Assembly (NCBI GenBank): GCA_026770585.1
Contig: MU646799.1
Location: 297,969 to 312,149, forward strand
Direction: 5' to 3'
DNA from: Baffinella frigidus
Taxonomy: Eukaryota > Cryptophyceae > Cryptomonadales > Baffinellaceae
Length of the DNA: 14,181 nucleotides
Positions 1 through 7,306 of this stretch are shown in pieces. A program made the position numbers and the translations under genes. The notes below the pieces were generated by a model. The model had not been told where the DNA came from, did no database searches, and worked only from the letters and a program-made list of their open reading frames with translations. The first letter of the stretch is position 1. The number at the start of each line of letters is the position of its first letter.

Positions 1-116
1 ACCACCAGCCCTCACAGCGAGACCAAATGCCTGATTTCGAGACGTGTGATCCAGGCACATTTAGGGCTTTAAAACATTGTATACCGGGGTGTCACGTCCA
101 AAATATGTAAAACAAA

Positions 117-182
117 GAGTTTACTACACGCGAATGGGATCAAGTGACCGGTCACGTCCTCCCTGTCGCGTGTAGGAAACTC
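117..182. repeat. 66-bp symmetrical dyad
   Basis: Arms 117-133 and 166-182 (GAGTTTACTACACGCGA and its near-complement) are 17 bp long with one mismatch. The exact centre holds a second, perfect 12-nt palindrome, GTGACCGGTCAC, at 144-155. Both share the same midpoint, so the whole segment could extrude as a cruciform or fold as one hairpin. It lies on the 3' side of the last ABC1K exon seen, so it is probably intronic. Function unknown; it may be the core of a small inverted-repeat element. Confidence 0.7.
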
Positions 183-303
183 GAGAAAAGAGTCGTGCGA
201 AAAACAAATGGGCGTTGGATCCTGGTCACGGATCAGGACACGGGTCCGACACCTGATCACGTCCGGCCCCTGGTACAGGACTTTTAAATTAAAACGTTTT
301 TGT

Positions 304-327
304 CATCCAGGCGTATACGCCTGGATG
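304..327. repeat. 24-nt perfect palindrome
   Basis: CATCCAGGCGTA is followed directly by its exact reverse complement, with no spacer. No open reading frame of note surrounds it. It could be a self-complementary protein-binding site or the remnant of a hairpin element; nothing distinguishes these. Confidence 0.75.
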
Positions 328-379
328 GCAAGGTGAATCCGAGATCTCAGAATCGAGGAATTGGTCTTGCCGTGAGGGC

Positions 380-480
380 GAGTGGTAAGTGAGTAACTAC
401 GTAAGTAAGTGACCACGTAACTGAGTAAAAAAGTAAATAAGCAACCAAGTAACCAACCAACCAACTAACTAACTAACTTA
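380..480. repeat. degenerate tetranucleotide tract
   Basis: A low-complexity stretch of AAGT/AGTA-like units grades into AACC and then AACT units (for example AACCAACCAACCAACTAACT). It lies 26 bp beyond the donor of the last ABC1K exon, inside its putative intron. The rest of 1-505 holds no recognisable exon. Confidence 0.7.
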
Positions 481-505
481 CTTGGGAATATAATGAGCAG
501 TGCAC

Positions 506-2815
506 CTGGCCAATCTTGATGGCAGTGGTCCCAAGCTTGGTGCAGATGCGCAGGATCTGCTTGGCGCGCATGGGCTGGTTCTTCTGCCAGTTTGCCCCGT
601 TGAATTCGTACTTGTCCCGCGCGAGCCCAATACCCCACCCACCTGCGCGCATTCATCGCAGTCTATGAGGCAAGTGAAAAAAAATAAGCGCAGGCCCACC
701 ACGCCAGAGCCTTGGAAGGGGTCGTCAAAGGTCAATTCCCTCTCAAGGCAGTGGTTTTCAAAAGTCAACAACCGTGTCCTGACACGGTTGAAAAAATCCA
801 ACCCCCACGAACACTGTGGTGTAGAGCAGCGTCCTACTGGAGTGGTGAATCTCACGTTCGCTGGTCAGAGCGATCTCTCTCTCGTGAGTCTGAGAGAGTG
901 AGAGTCTCGAGCTCGTCCATGCGCGAGGCTAGGTGCCGCCGGCAGGCTGGTGAGGGTAGAGGTGGGGGGGGGGGAGAGAGAGATAGGTGCCGCCGGCAGG
1001 CTGGTGCAAGACGTCTTGCTTCGTACCAGCACGTCCCTCAACACGTGCTATTTCGGGGGAACGTGTATACTAGAAACCCCTCAGAAAGGGGGAACACGCA
1101 CCGAGGCTGGAGAGAAGCTGGAGCGAGCGGCCGAACTTGAGAAACCACCGCTTCTGAAAGTACGCGTCCGCCTTCACGGGATCGTAGCCCCCGGCGGGGT
1201 ACGGCACCTGGATTTGGGTTTGGGGTTGAGGTTATAGGTTATAGCTTATAGGTTATAGGTTATAGGTTATAAGTTATAGGTTATAGGTTATAGTTTACAG
1301 GTTATAGTTTATAGGTTTTAGGTTAAGGTTATTTGGTATTGGTTATATGTTATAGGTTATGGGTTGTAGGTTATGGGTTATGGGTTATAGGTTGTAGGTT
1401 ATATAGCTTCGCAAAGTACGAGTCGGCCTTGACTGGATCGTAGCCCCCGGCGGGGTACGGGACCTGACCGAGTTTGGGGTGTGGGGGTTAGGGTTACGAT
1501 GTCCTGAACATAGATCATCCCCACACTCGGAAAATCTGTGGGAAGCGTCCCTACGATCACGGGATCGTAGCCCCCATCGGGGAACGGGACCTGGATTAAT
1601 TGTAGGGTTAAGTTGAGGCTTTAGGGTTTAATTTTTGAGGGTTCAGGGTTTAGGGTGTAGGCGTAGGGTAACGTGATTTGTTTCGCTGCGTGGCATGTTG
1701 TGGGTGTGGGTGGGGGGGGCTAACTTGTCATCAAACCGATGTCTAAGATAGCATAAAAATGAGATGGACGTGGAACAATCGTGTTTTGTAATTTCTCGAT
1801 CCCCCGACCTGATCTAAATTCCGCGCTGACCCGAAATCGACAATACCACGGGGCTTGGAGCCGATTTCCTTCCCGAAGCCTTCGCACTACATCGGTGTGT
1901 ACAACCCTATAAGCTCCGCCTCCAGTTGGGTTGACCAACATTTTTCAACGTGTCGCCCTCTGGGGTTGTGGTACACATCCGTTGACTTTGGAGCGAGCAA
2001 AGAGCCCCGCCTCACCAAATTGGTGAGAGCGCAAATCAGACTGTGACAGAGCTAAGAGAAGGCACCTGTTGACTCTTCTTGGGCGTTTCTGGCAACACTG
2101 TCCTTGTGAGTCCACCGTGTGGGTGAGTCAACCGTGGTAGCACACGAGAACGCTAGAGGGGCCTATTTATATGTGATTAAAAAAAGTTTGTAAATATTTG
2201 TACCAGGATAAGGTCAAGTAACCTCGTGCCCGGTAAAAAATGTACCAGACGCGAGGTTACTGGTATCTTATCCTGGTACAAATTTGAGCATGTGTGTAGC
2301 GAAGACTTTACATGTTCGGTTTTAGATAGGCCCCTTGAGCATTCTCGAGTGGTATTTCTGGTACCAGGAATGGTTGTCTAACCCACACGGTCCATGTTAG
2401 TCCACCGTGTTGGTTAGTCAACCGTGGTACGGGGGACTCGTAACCTCGTCGTCAGCTCCAGAGATGGAGGAGAAGGCGACCACGGACGCTGCCCAGATCG
2501 CGAGCGCCGGCGCAGTTGACTTATCCTCGCCGGGTCTGGTACTAATCCTGCCCGGATTAGGAACCGTCCTGGTACAAACCGGCCCGGGTTAGTCAACTGC
2601 TTCGGTGGGGGGGCTCGTAACCTGGTCGGCGGCGTCGAGCAGTTGACTGAACCCTGCATGATTTTCTACTACGGTAACGAAAAATGATGATTTCTGGTAC
2701 TGAAAGGCGAGGATTAGTCAACTGCTATCGCACCTCGTCGTCAGCGCCGGAGATGGAGGAGAAAGCGACTACGGACGCTGCCCAGATCGTGAGCGCCGGC
2801 GCGTTGAAGGGGTAC
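506..2815 (-). CDS. ABC1/UbiB-family atypical kinase (ABC1K), internal part, three exons
   Basis: Partial gene with exons at 2815-2734, 1207-1102 and 642-506. Exon 1 of this set reads YPFNAPALTIW...SGADDE (27 residues plus one leading base). The second reads VPYPAGGYDPVKADAYF...LQLLSSL plus one base. The third reads GWGIGLARDKYEF...AKQILRICTKLGTTAIKIGQ. Phases agree across both junctions (GAG|GTG in phase 0; G|GT completing a Gly codon), and each intron is GT..AG. The YDP..AYF segment, the RAKQILR..LGTTAIK segment and the terminal KIGQ (the invariant KxGQ motif of ABC1 kinases) identify the family. Members act in plastids or mitochondria in quinone and prenyl-lipid metabolism; which applies here is inference. 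The 5' transit region and the kinase core (Ala-rich loop, DFG-like region) are not in the window. The uncertain part is the 27-residue N-terminal exon, which is assigned by phase and synonymous conservation only. Confidence 0.83.
769..790. repeat. hairpin, 10-bp perfect stem
   Basis: CAACCGTGTC, a 2-nt CT spacer, then GACACGGTTG. It lies in the ABC1K intron between the exons at 1207-1102 and 642-506. The flanks (GGTTTTCAAAAGTCAA and GAAAAAATCCAACC) loosely extend the pairing, so it may be the heart of a small inverted-repeat element. Confidence 0.6.
930..1006. repeat. 23-bp direct repeat pair around a G/GA-rich tract
   Basis: The same 23 bp (beginning TAGGTGCCGCCGGCAGG) occurs at 930-952 and again at 984-1006, separated by a G-run and a GAGAGAGA tract. 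It lies in the ABC1K intron. It is followed at once by a 14-nt perfect palindrome (GCAAGACGTCTTGC, 1006-1019) and a 7-bp hairpin (AGCACGT/ACGTGCT, 1028-1049). Confidence 0.7.
1226..1403. repeat. degenerate TTATAGG/TTGTAGG heptamer array
   Basis: About 25 imperfect tandem copies of a 7-bp unit (GGTTATA with variants GGTTGTA, GGTTATG), a relative of the TTTAGGG unit seen elsewhere in the window. It fills the intron space between the working ABC1K exon at 1207-1102 and its first decayed copy at 1463-1407. The G-rich strand is plus, so the ABC1K sense strand is the C-rich one. Confidence 0.85.
1407..1463 (-). pseudogene. decayed copy 2 of the ABC1K YDP exon
   Basis: Nineteen codons (VPYPAGGYDPVKADSYFAK) are preceded by an intact CAG acceptor and match the first 19 codons of the exon at 1207-1102. 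Of six differing codons four are synonymous. After the AAG codon the match stops abruptly in TATA-type heptamer DNA, so the 3' half and donor are gone. It is a truncated exon copy rather than a usable alternative exon. Confidence 0.85.
1558..1590 (-). pseudogene. decayed copy 3 of the ABC1K YDP exon
   Basis: A shorter copy with an intact CAG acceptor encodes VPFPDGGYDPV and then leaves homology. It is more diverged (Tyr to Phe, Ala to Asp) than copy 2. With 1102-1207 and 1407-1463 it makes a tandem series of three exon starts that are progressively shortened away from the working copy. Confidence 0.75.
1591..2106. other. intronic or gene-free stretch
   Basis: 1591-1670 is degenerate TTTAGGG-like DNA (G-rich on plus). 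1670-2106 has unexceptional composition and no convincing exon on either strand; the short open frames here lack any family motif I recognise. By position it belongs to the ABC1K intron between the exons at 2815-2734 and 1207-1102. Confidence 0.5.
2107..2429. repeat. 33-bp direct repeats flanking a nested inverted-repeat element
   Basis: 2107-2139 and 2397-2429 are the same 33 bp with three mismatches. Each contains two T[GT]AGTC[CA]ACCGTG units. In addition ACCGTGTGGGTGAGTCAACC (2114-2133) is the near reverse complement of 2372-2391, giving an outer inverted repeat that encloses element E1 (2140-2348). This looks like one small element inserted into another. Confidence 0.65.
2140..2348. mobile_element. 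MITE-like element E, copy 1
   Basis: A 209-bp segment has inverted ends: left GCACACGAGAACGCTAGAGG.., right ..ATAGGCCCCTTGAGCATTCTCGA. A second inner inverted pair (TTTGTACCAGGATAAG and its complement, then AGTAACCTCG and its complement) makes most of the element foldable. It is flanked by GTGGTA at 2134-2139 and 2349-2354, a candidate 6-bp target duplication, although that sequence also recurs in the neighbouring direct repeats. No coding capacity. A second copy lies at about 4345-4506. Confidence 0.75.
2445..2513 (-). pseudogene. copy of the ABC1K 5' exon cut by element G1
   Basis: Twenty-three codons (APALAIWAASVVAFSS.. to GADDE) copy the exon at 2815-2734 and end at a GAG|GTTACG donor. 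Five bases differ in 69, four at synonymous third positions. The first four residues and the acceptor are missing because element G1 (2512-2600) abuts exactly here. It was probably once a coding exon. Confidence 0.7.
2512..2600. mobile_element. MITE-like element G, copy 1
   Basis: About 89 bp with inverted ends GCAGTTGACTTATCCTCGCC.. and the complement of GCAGTTGACTAACCCGGGC. The interior is rich in CCGG/CCCGG and GGTAC motifs. It sits at the 5' edge of the exon copy 2445-2513 and truncates it. No coding capacity. Confidence 0.7.
2639..2725. mobile_element. MITE-like element G, copy 2
   Basis: About 87 bp bounded by GCAGTTGACTGAACCC and the complement of GCAGTTGACTAATCCTCG, with an interior unlike copy 1 except at the ends. 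It lies 8 bp beyond the donor of the ABC1K exon 2815-2734, so it is intronic. Sharing ends but not middles is typical of non-autonomous elements mobilised in trans. Confidence 0.7.
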
Positions 2816-2828
2816 CTGGTTTACGTGT

Positions 2829-2931
2829 ATTCCTTGAGTGGCGGGTAGGCGCATACGCCCTACGGTAGGGCCCTAGGACCTGCCTAGGACCTCTTGGCGG
2901 TCAATTTTGACCGCCTCGCCACTCAAGGAAT
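2829..2931. mobile_element. MITE-like element A, copy 1
   Basis: About 103 bp with perfect 15-bp ends ATTCCTTGAGTGGCG. The interior carries the palindromic CCTACGGTAGGGCCCTAGG block shared by the copies at 7307 and 7575, and a GGCGGTCAA-TT-TTGACCGCC hairpin. Trimming to CCTTGAG-type ends leaves AT on both sides, as in the other two copies. It sits 14 bp upstream of the ABC1K exon acceptor, between two GGTACCTGGTT direct repeats (from 2812 and 2945). Confidence 0.85.
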
Positions 2932-3084
2932 GGGGTTTAGGGCCAGGTACCTGGTTGCATCCCCATGAGAACAGGTACAAGATTTATTGCATACCCATAC
3001 GATCAGCGATATAGTGCAAACCCATGCGATCAGCGGTGTATGACCCACACGATCAGATGTTGATGAGAGATAAGGGCGTGGATC

Positions 3085-3101
3085 ACGGACGCTGCCCAGA
3101 T
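3085..3101 (-). pseudogene. 17-bp remnant of the ABC1K 5' exon
   Basis: ACGGACGCTGCCCAGAT on plus matches the core of the IWAASV-coding part of the exon at 2815-2734 exactly, then diverges into a TAG and A-rich sequence. It is too short to be sure on its own. It fits the pattern of repeated decaying copies upstream of a working exon. Confidence 0.45.
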
Positions 3102-3211
3102 TTAGTTTCGAAACAAAACATAATCTGGGAGTTCTCAGACCCTAAATTTCCTAAAAGAGTAGGTTGTGATTTCGCAAACCCTAAAGGACCCTAATCATAC
3201 ACGGGGCACCG

Positions 3212-3462
3212 AAGGGATTTCGTGAATAACCCACAAGTGAATCATCCACAGGACCCTACGGTAGACACTCTGTAGGGACATGGCTTCGTTCCTATGGATA
3301 TCCTAACCGATTCTTAGTGGCTCAGCCACCAAGAACCCCTAGCCAGCTGTGGGGAATGGGCTGATGGTCCTCGGTGTCCCTCTATGTTCGGAGGTATGAA
3401 CCACTAGAGGAGCCGTAGGGTTCTAAGGCTTATTCACGTATGGGTTATTCGCAAAATCGCTT
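3212..3462. mobile_element. MITE-like element C, full copy
   Basis: 251 bp with about 32-bp imperfect inverted ends: left AAGGGATTTCGTGAATAACC.., right the complement of AAGCGATTTTGCGAATAACC... The interior begins GTGAATCATCCACAGGACCC and carries CCTACGGTAG, a GGTGGCT-like hairpin (CTTAGTGGCTCAGCCACCAAG) and GGATATCCTAACCGA. A partial relative lies at 4809-4925 and, inverted, within 6785-6864. No coding capacity. Confidence 0.8.
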
Positions 3463-3995
3463 TATAGTCCGCTGTGTGGCGAGGAGTTCTGAAACCCTAG
3501 AGGAGCTACAGGAGGGGTTTCGGAAAGGAGCTAGAGAAAGGTGGGTGTTTCTGAAACCCTAGCCTACGTTGGGTTTTTTTCAAACCAAGCAGGAGCTCAA
3601 GGAGTGGTACCCGTTGAAAAGCTCGTGGTCCGAGTCGCCCTATGCTGGGAGTTCTCAAACCCGAACACCGAAACCCTAAGCTTCTAAGCCCAAAACCCAC
3701 CCTAGCCCTAGCCCTAACCACAACACAAAGGAGCTCAAAGGAGTGGTACCCGTTGAAAAGCTCGTTGTCCGTGTCGCCCGACACCGCCTTGATCCCCGCC
3801 GCAACCTGTGTGTGTTTGGAACAGGCGCGTCCTTTTAGATTGTGAATAGTGTACGGGCGCGTCCTTTTAGATTGTGAAAAGTACCACGGCGATTTTTTTA
3901 AAAAAAATCCGAGGGAGAGTAAGGTCGCCCGACACCGCCTTGATCCCCACCGCACCCTGTGTGTGTTTCCGTTTGCGCATGAGGAATCCACGTAT
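3463..3995. repeat. gene-poor stretch with local duplications
   Basis: About 50 bp containing GAGTGGTACCCGTTGAAAAG occurs twice (from 3594 and from 3731), the second copy one base longer. A segment beginning GTCGCCCGACACCGCCTTGA occurs from 3773 and 3924, with a diverged third copy near 4503. The unit CGGGCGCGTCCTTTTAGATT occurs near 3825, 3854 and 4265. Degenerate CCCTAAC-type DNA lies at 3680-3722. Both strands have open frames across these repeats but no domain I recognise; a decayed gene or dispersed repeat is equally likely. Confidence 0.6.
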
Positions 3996-4154
3996 CCTAG
4001 CTCTGTCCAACTTAGATTTGGGCTCCCCATAAATTCGCCCCCCCCCCCGAAATGTCACAGGTGAAATTCATGGGGGGGGGGTCAAAATTCACATGTGAAA
4101 TTTCGAGGGGGGCGAATTTATGGGGAGCCCAAATCTAATTGGGACAGAGCTAGG
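3996..4154. mobile_element. MITE-like element D
   Basis: A 159-bp near-perfect inverted repeat: left arm about 3996-4047 starting CCTAGCTCTGTCC, right arm about 4104-4154 ending GGACAGAGCTAGG. Both arms contain AGATTTGGGCTCCCCATAAA. The centre holds long C and G homopolymer runs facing each other, so almost the whole element can fold into one hairpin. No coding capacity. It splits what may have been a copy of the repeated segment around 3924-3990. Confidence 0.85.
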
Positions 4155-4344
4155 TATCAGCAGCCATCGGGGCTTCGAAGCTTAGGGGAGATAGATACTA
4201 TTAAGGGACGTCCCCTAGAAGAATCCATCTCAGATTTGTCCTGGGCGTTGGAACCGTTTGGTACGGGCGCGTCCTTTTAGATTGTAAATAGTACCACGGC
4301 AAACTTGGGGGGGGGGTCTCCGAGAGAGATTAGGGCCGGCATCC

Positions 4345-4506
4345 ACACGAGAACACGAGAGGGGCCTATTTGAAACCGAGATGTAGCCTTTGTGTAGTAA
4401 CTTTCGTTGGATCGGTCACGTAACTAGGTGAGATTAGTCCAGGCGCGAGGTTGGAAACCCCTATCCTGGTACAAATTTTTACAACCCCACATGTAAATAG
4501 GCCCGA
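4345..4506. mobile_element. MITE-like element E, copy 2
   Basis: The left end (CACGAGAACACGAGAGGGGC) and the inner CCTATCCTGGTACAAATTTT match element E1 at 2140-2348. The right end AAATAGGCCCGAGTGG is the E1 end with a 13-nt deletion. Internal sequence is largely different. The stretch 4155-4344 before it shows only one more copy of the CGGGCGCGTCCTTTTAGATT unit. Confidence 0.65.
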
Positions 4507-4808
4507 GTGGGTAGCTTTGATCTGCACCGCTACCTGTTTGTATTTCCGTTCGCGTATCAGCTCCCCTGGACCTTTTTTCGCTGCAAAGTTGACGAATTTG
4601 TACCACATACCCACAGTGTCAACTTGAGAATAGTCCGTCAACCCGACTGGAACAGAGCTCGACCCTAAACCTTAAACCCTCAACCTAAACCCGCTCACGT
4701 GGATCAGCCGTGCCTTCCGACTATTGACTCATCCTTGCCTTTCTTGGTCCTAACCGTGCCATGGGTGGTTCCACACAGCGGCCTACAAAAGCGATGCCGT
4801 GCATTTCC
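4507..4808. other. no gene recognised
   Basis: Contains a diverged third copy of the segment that begins GTCGCCCGACACCGCCTTGA and a short CCCTAAACC-type patch at 4660-4690 with the C-rich strand on plus. Open frames such as the one reading FDLHRYLFVFPFAY on plus show no identifiable family. I see no splice-supported exon. Confidence 0.4.
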
Positions 4809-4925
4809 CGTGAATCATCCATAAGACCCTGCGGTAGGCAATACCGCAGGGACATAGGGTCGTCCTAGGGACATCCTAACCGAGGCTTGGTTGATATCCA
4901 ACAAAAAGAATCCCTTGGTAGCCCG
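4809..4925. mobile_element. partial element C in the 3' flank of the Ala-rich gene
   Basis: GTGAATCATCCATAAGACCC followed by a CGGTAG palindrome, a stretch like GGGACAT..CATCCTAACCGA and a GGTTGATATCCAACAA hairpin align with the interior of element C at 3240-3345. The inverted ends are not visible, so it is a fragment. Part of it (from about 4837) was carried along in the inverted duplication to 6506-6864. Confidence 0.6.
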
Positions 4926-5028
4926 ATGTGTGGTGAGTTGCTGTGCATGTCTGGAAGGGAGCCAGCCAGCCCCCCGGCGCAACCGGAGTTGAGGTAGCAG
5001 TTGATCCCTTTTCAGAAGACTCTGGAGG

Positions 5029-5691
5029 TTATAAAGATGAAGAAGAAGACGAGACCTGGACAGCGATGGGGCCCACGACAGCAGCAGCCGCCATGGCGGC
5101 GGCACGCACAGGGGCAGGCGTCGCGGCAGAGACAGCGGCCCCCGACTTGGCGGCCGCGGCAGTGAGCGCTTTGGAGACGGCTGCGAGCTGCTTGGCGAGT
5201 GCGGCGGTCTGCGCTGTGGCGCCGGTTTTGGCTAGAGCTGCGGTCGCTGCAGCGATCGCCGTTTTCATCGCGGGGATGGAGGCCACGGTCGCAGGCAGAG
5301 CGATGATAGACGCCTGGAGGGCTTTCAGAGCCTGGATGACATCAGGCGACGGCGACGCAGTTGCCGCCCCAGCAGCTCCCGCAGCTCCAACTTTGGCAGC
5401 AGCACCCGTCACGGCAGCACCCTTCACAGCAGTGGCTGCAGCAGTGGCAGCGCCCTGCGCAGCGGCAACGAAAAGGACGGGGTCGACGTCAAGCATCATG
5501 CGGGGCGCGCTGTGATAGCGCCGCCTGTCCACCAGCTGGATCCCCGCCCGAGCATGAGTAGCAGGCCCACCCCATGCCTTTGAGCCAGGCTGCCATCCCG
5601 ACACGCGCAATCCGCCCGGGGTCAGAAACGCGTGCGTCCCTGGGGCGAAGGATAGCGCGGTGATGAGAAGGAGAACGCCTCTTTGCGCCAT
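5029..5691 (-). CDS. Ala-rich protein with bipartite plastid-type leader (function unknown)
   Basis: 220 codons, intronless, ATG at 5691 (context GACCATGG, purine at -3), TAA at 5029-5031. Residues 1-21 are a hydrophobic signal peptide (GVLLLITALSFAPGTHA) followed by Phe-Leu, the A/F cleavage arrangement typical of nucleus-encoded plastid proteins in red-lineage complex algae. Residues about 22-63 are basic, Ser/Gly/Ala-rich and end in APRM, resembling a transit peptide and its processing site. The mature part is dominated by Ala with Lys, Thr, Val and Ser, giving long amphipathic-helix-like repeats (for example ALKALQASIIALPATVASIP), and ends in a Ser run. I recognise no family. Plastid import is inferred from the leader only. 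The antisense strand is also open because of the GC-rich codon use; the minus strand is preferred because of the leader. A near-identical copy of its last third lies inverted at 6506. Confidence 0.6.
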   Translation of the reverse strand: MAQRGVLLLITALSFAPGTHAFLTPGGLRVSGWQPGSKAWGGPATHARAGIQLVDRRRYHSAPRMMLDVDPVLFVAAAQGAATAAATAVKGAAVTGAAAKVGAAGAAGAATASPSPDVIQALKALQASIIALPATVASIPAMKTAIAAATAALAKTGATAQTAALAKQLAAVSKALTAAAAKSGAAVSAATPAPVRAAAMAAAAVVGPIAVQVSSSSSSL

Positions 5692-5875
5692 GGTCTCTGG
5701 CCAATAGAGCGTCTTGTGTTCACCCCCCCAAGTTTGTGGGCCTTAGACCAGGTCGGGCTTTGAGCCATTTCCAACAATGGCTCAAATTCCACCTTGTTCG
5801 CAGCTGTTGTTTGTTTCGGAAATAACGGAATTCTGACCCTTGAAAATGGAAAAATAACTGGAGCTCATATGCTTC

Positions 5876-6480
5876 ACCATGGGATACCATGAGCCTCAGA
5901 ACAAGGCTGACTTGGGTTCGGTGTGTGTGTGAGCATGGCAACCAATTGGTATACCTTCACCCACCCCAAGAGAGCCACCCTGTATCCCCTCTTCACGAGC
6001 CTCTGCACTGGAGAGCGAAACGCGATCCGAGAGCAAAAATGCTTTCTCTGCAGTCTTTTCTACGGAAGGGCGTGTCGTTGGCATATGTTGGGCGAAATTA
6101 AAACCTAAAGGACCTAAAGGACGAATAACCCTTGGATTGCCCTTAACTTTGCTGACTTCCGTACTTTGGGACGATCCACCCTTAGGGGTGGTGATGGGCG
6201 TAAGAGCCCTGCGTCTCGGCCTACCTCTCCACGTGGCGTGCAGCGGTCGTGTTTGTCAACTTATTAAACCTCGCTTTCCCCCCTTCGGGGGAAACCCCCA
6301 TGCAACCACATTTTCTCGCCTTCCATCCTTTGGTGTCTGGCTGACCTCACCTCACCCCCCCACGAAACCCCTCTCTTTGGAATCTTGTTTCTTCTGGGGT
6401 ATCCGTGGTTGAAGCTGCAATGCTCCAACCATGGGATACCACGAGCCTCATCAAGGCTGACTTGGGGGTTCGGTGTGTGT
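5876..6480. repeat. direct repeat pair and hairpin in the 5' flank of the Ala-rich gene
   Basis: About 53 bp beginning ACCATGGGATACCA and ending TTCGGTGTGTGT occurs at 5876-5929 and again at 6428-6480, with small indels. Between them lies a hairpin TTTCCCCC-CTTC-GGGGGAAA (6275-6293). The interval 5692-6505 otherwise holds only short open frames with no family resemblance, so I call no gene in it; it should include the promoter of the Ala-rich gene. Confidence 0.6.
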
Positions 6481-6505
6481 TTAGGGTTTAGAGTTTAGAG
6501 GTTAC

Positions 6506-6696
6506 GCTCGCAGCCGTCTCCAAAGCGCTCACTGCCGCGGCCGCCAAGTCGGGGGCCGCTGTCTCTGCCGCGACGCCTGCCCCTGTGCGTGCCGCCGCCA
6601 TGGCGGTTGCTGCTGTCGTGGGCCCCATCGCTGCCTAGGTCTCGTCTTCTTCTTCTTCATCATCTTTATTACCTCCAGAGCCTTCTGAAAAGGGAT
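6506..6696 (+). pseudogene. truncated inverted copy of the Ala-rich gene 3' end
   Basis: Reads LAAVSKALTAAAAKSG..VSAATPAP..VVGPIAA and then stops at TAG, where the original continues VQVSSSSSSL. One Ala to Val change (GCT to GTT) is visible; the rest of the shared codons are nearly identical. It lacks the start, leader and first two thirds, and its left edge is fused to TTTAGGG-like DNA. A third fragment of the same Ser-coding tail (GCCCAGGTCTCTTCTTCTTC) lies at about 6879-6912. Confidence 0.85.
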
Positions 6697-7006
6697 CGAC
6701 TGCTACCGAAACTCCGGTTGCGCCGGGGGGCTGGCTGGCTCCCTTCCAGACATGCACAGCAACTCACCACACATCGGGCTACCAAGGCATTCTTGGTTGG
6801 ATATCAACCAAGCTTCGGTTAGGATATCCCTACTAGGACGACCCTATGTCCCTGCGGTATTGCCTGAACGATATCGCTGCCCAGGTCTCTTCTTCTTCAT
6901 CTTTATTACCTCAAGAGCCAATCAGACCGATCTACGAAGCCCACCGTGGTAGGCGTGCAGGGACCGCCTGAGAATCTTGTTTGAGATTCACTGACAAATC
7001 GGCCTT

Positions 7007-7055
7007 TAAACCGTGCAGCCGCAGGACCCCCGTCGTCCGCGCGTCGACGTTGGCG
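7007..7055 (-). pseudogene. distal truncated copy of the eL18 C-terminal coding end
   Basis: Aligns with the last about 50 bp of RPL18 (ORF end at 7982). The frame still reads RRGSCGCTV and then a TAA stop, against [12 protein letters not shown] in the gene. The TGC-ACG change at the YK codons is shared with the copy at 7514, so the two are sisters. Confidence 0.75.
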
Positions 7056-7095
7056 AGAGGGTTCCTTCGTGCTTTGGTGCGTTGGTGCTTTGCAT

Positions 7096-7306
7096 TACAG
7101 GGGTACCTCGCTCGTAAGAAGCGCCCACCCCCCCTAGGATCACCACAGGGCCCTAGGCACATGCCTACTGCAGGGTCCTAGCTAGGAAGGGGCGGTTTCT
7201 TATGAGCTTATGGAGCTTATGGAGCTTTAATGAACGTCATACAGCAGCACCAACGTTTCTTGGCCCGATGGACCGAAACGACATGGTGAGCACGGCGAGG
7301 CACCCC
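7096..7306. mobile_element. MITE-like element B, copy 1 (interrupted)
   Basis: The left end TACAGGGGTACCTCGCTCGT opens into AAGAAGCGCCC and a palindromic CCCTAGG..CCTAG core. The matching right arm (GGTTTCTTATGAGC) is broken by about 80 bp of unrelated DNA (AGCTTATGG repeats) before the terminal GGCGAGGCACCCCT. The right end then runs into element A copy 2. Confidence 0.7.

Larger units (their letters stand above)
4837..6864. repeat. inverted duplication, arms about 356 bp, around the Ala-rich gene
   Basis: The left arm (about 4837-5192) covers the 3' third of the Ala-rich ORF plus its downstream flank. The right arm (about 6506-6864) is the same sequence in opposite orientation. They are highly similar, with a few substitutions and small indels (for example a Ser-run length change). 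The 1.3-kb spacer contains the rest of the gene and its 5' flank. The right arm ends cleanly against TTTAGGG-like DNA at 6480-6505. Confidence 0.85.

Noticed and set aside
1226-1403. CRISPR-like array
   Set aside because: Contiguous 7-bp units without spacers in an intron of a eukaryotic gene.
3506-4030. 174-codon open frame on minus
   Set aside because: It runs through element D's arm, C/G homopolymers and two copies of local repeats, with no domain or splice support; composition explains it.
3785-4550. Cystatin-like motif (QVAAGIKAVSGD on minus)
   Set aside because: Only a loose resemblance to the QVVAG motif, no other cystatin features, and the sequence is a local repeat.
4943-5515. 190-codon open frame on plus, antisense to the Ala-rich gene
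   Set aside because: Mirror of GC-rich Ala codons on the other strand; it lacks the leader and other gene-like features found on the minus frame.
6137-6412. 91-codon open frame on plus upstream of the Ala-rich copy
   Set aside because: No family resemblance, crosses a hairpin and low-complexity C-rich DNA, and lacks splice or start context.
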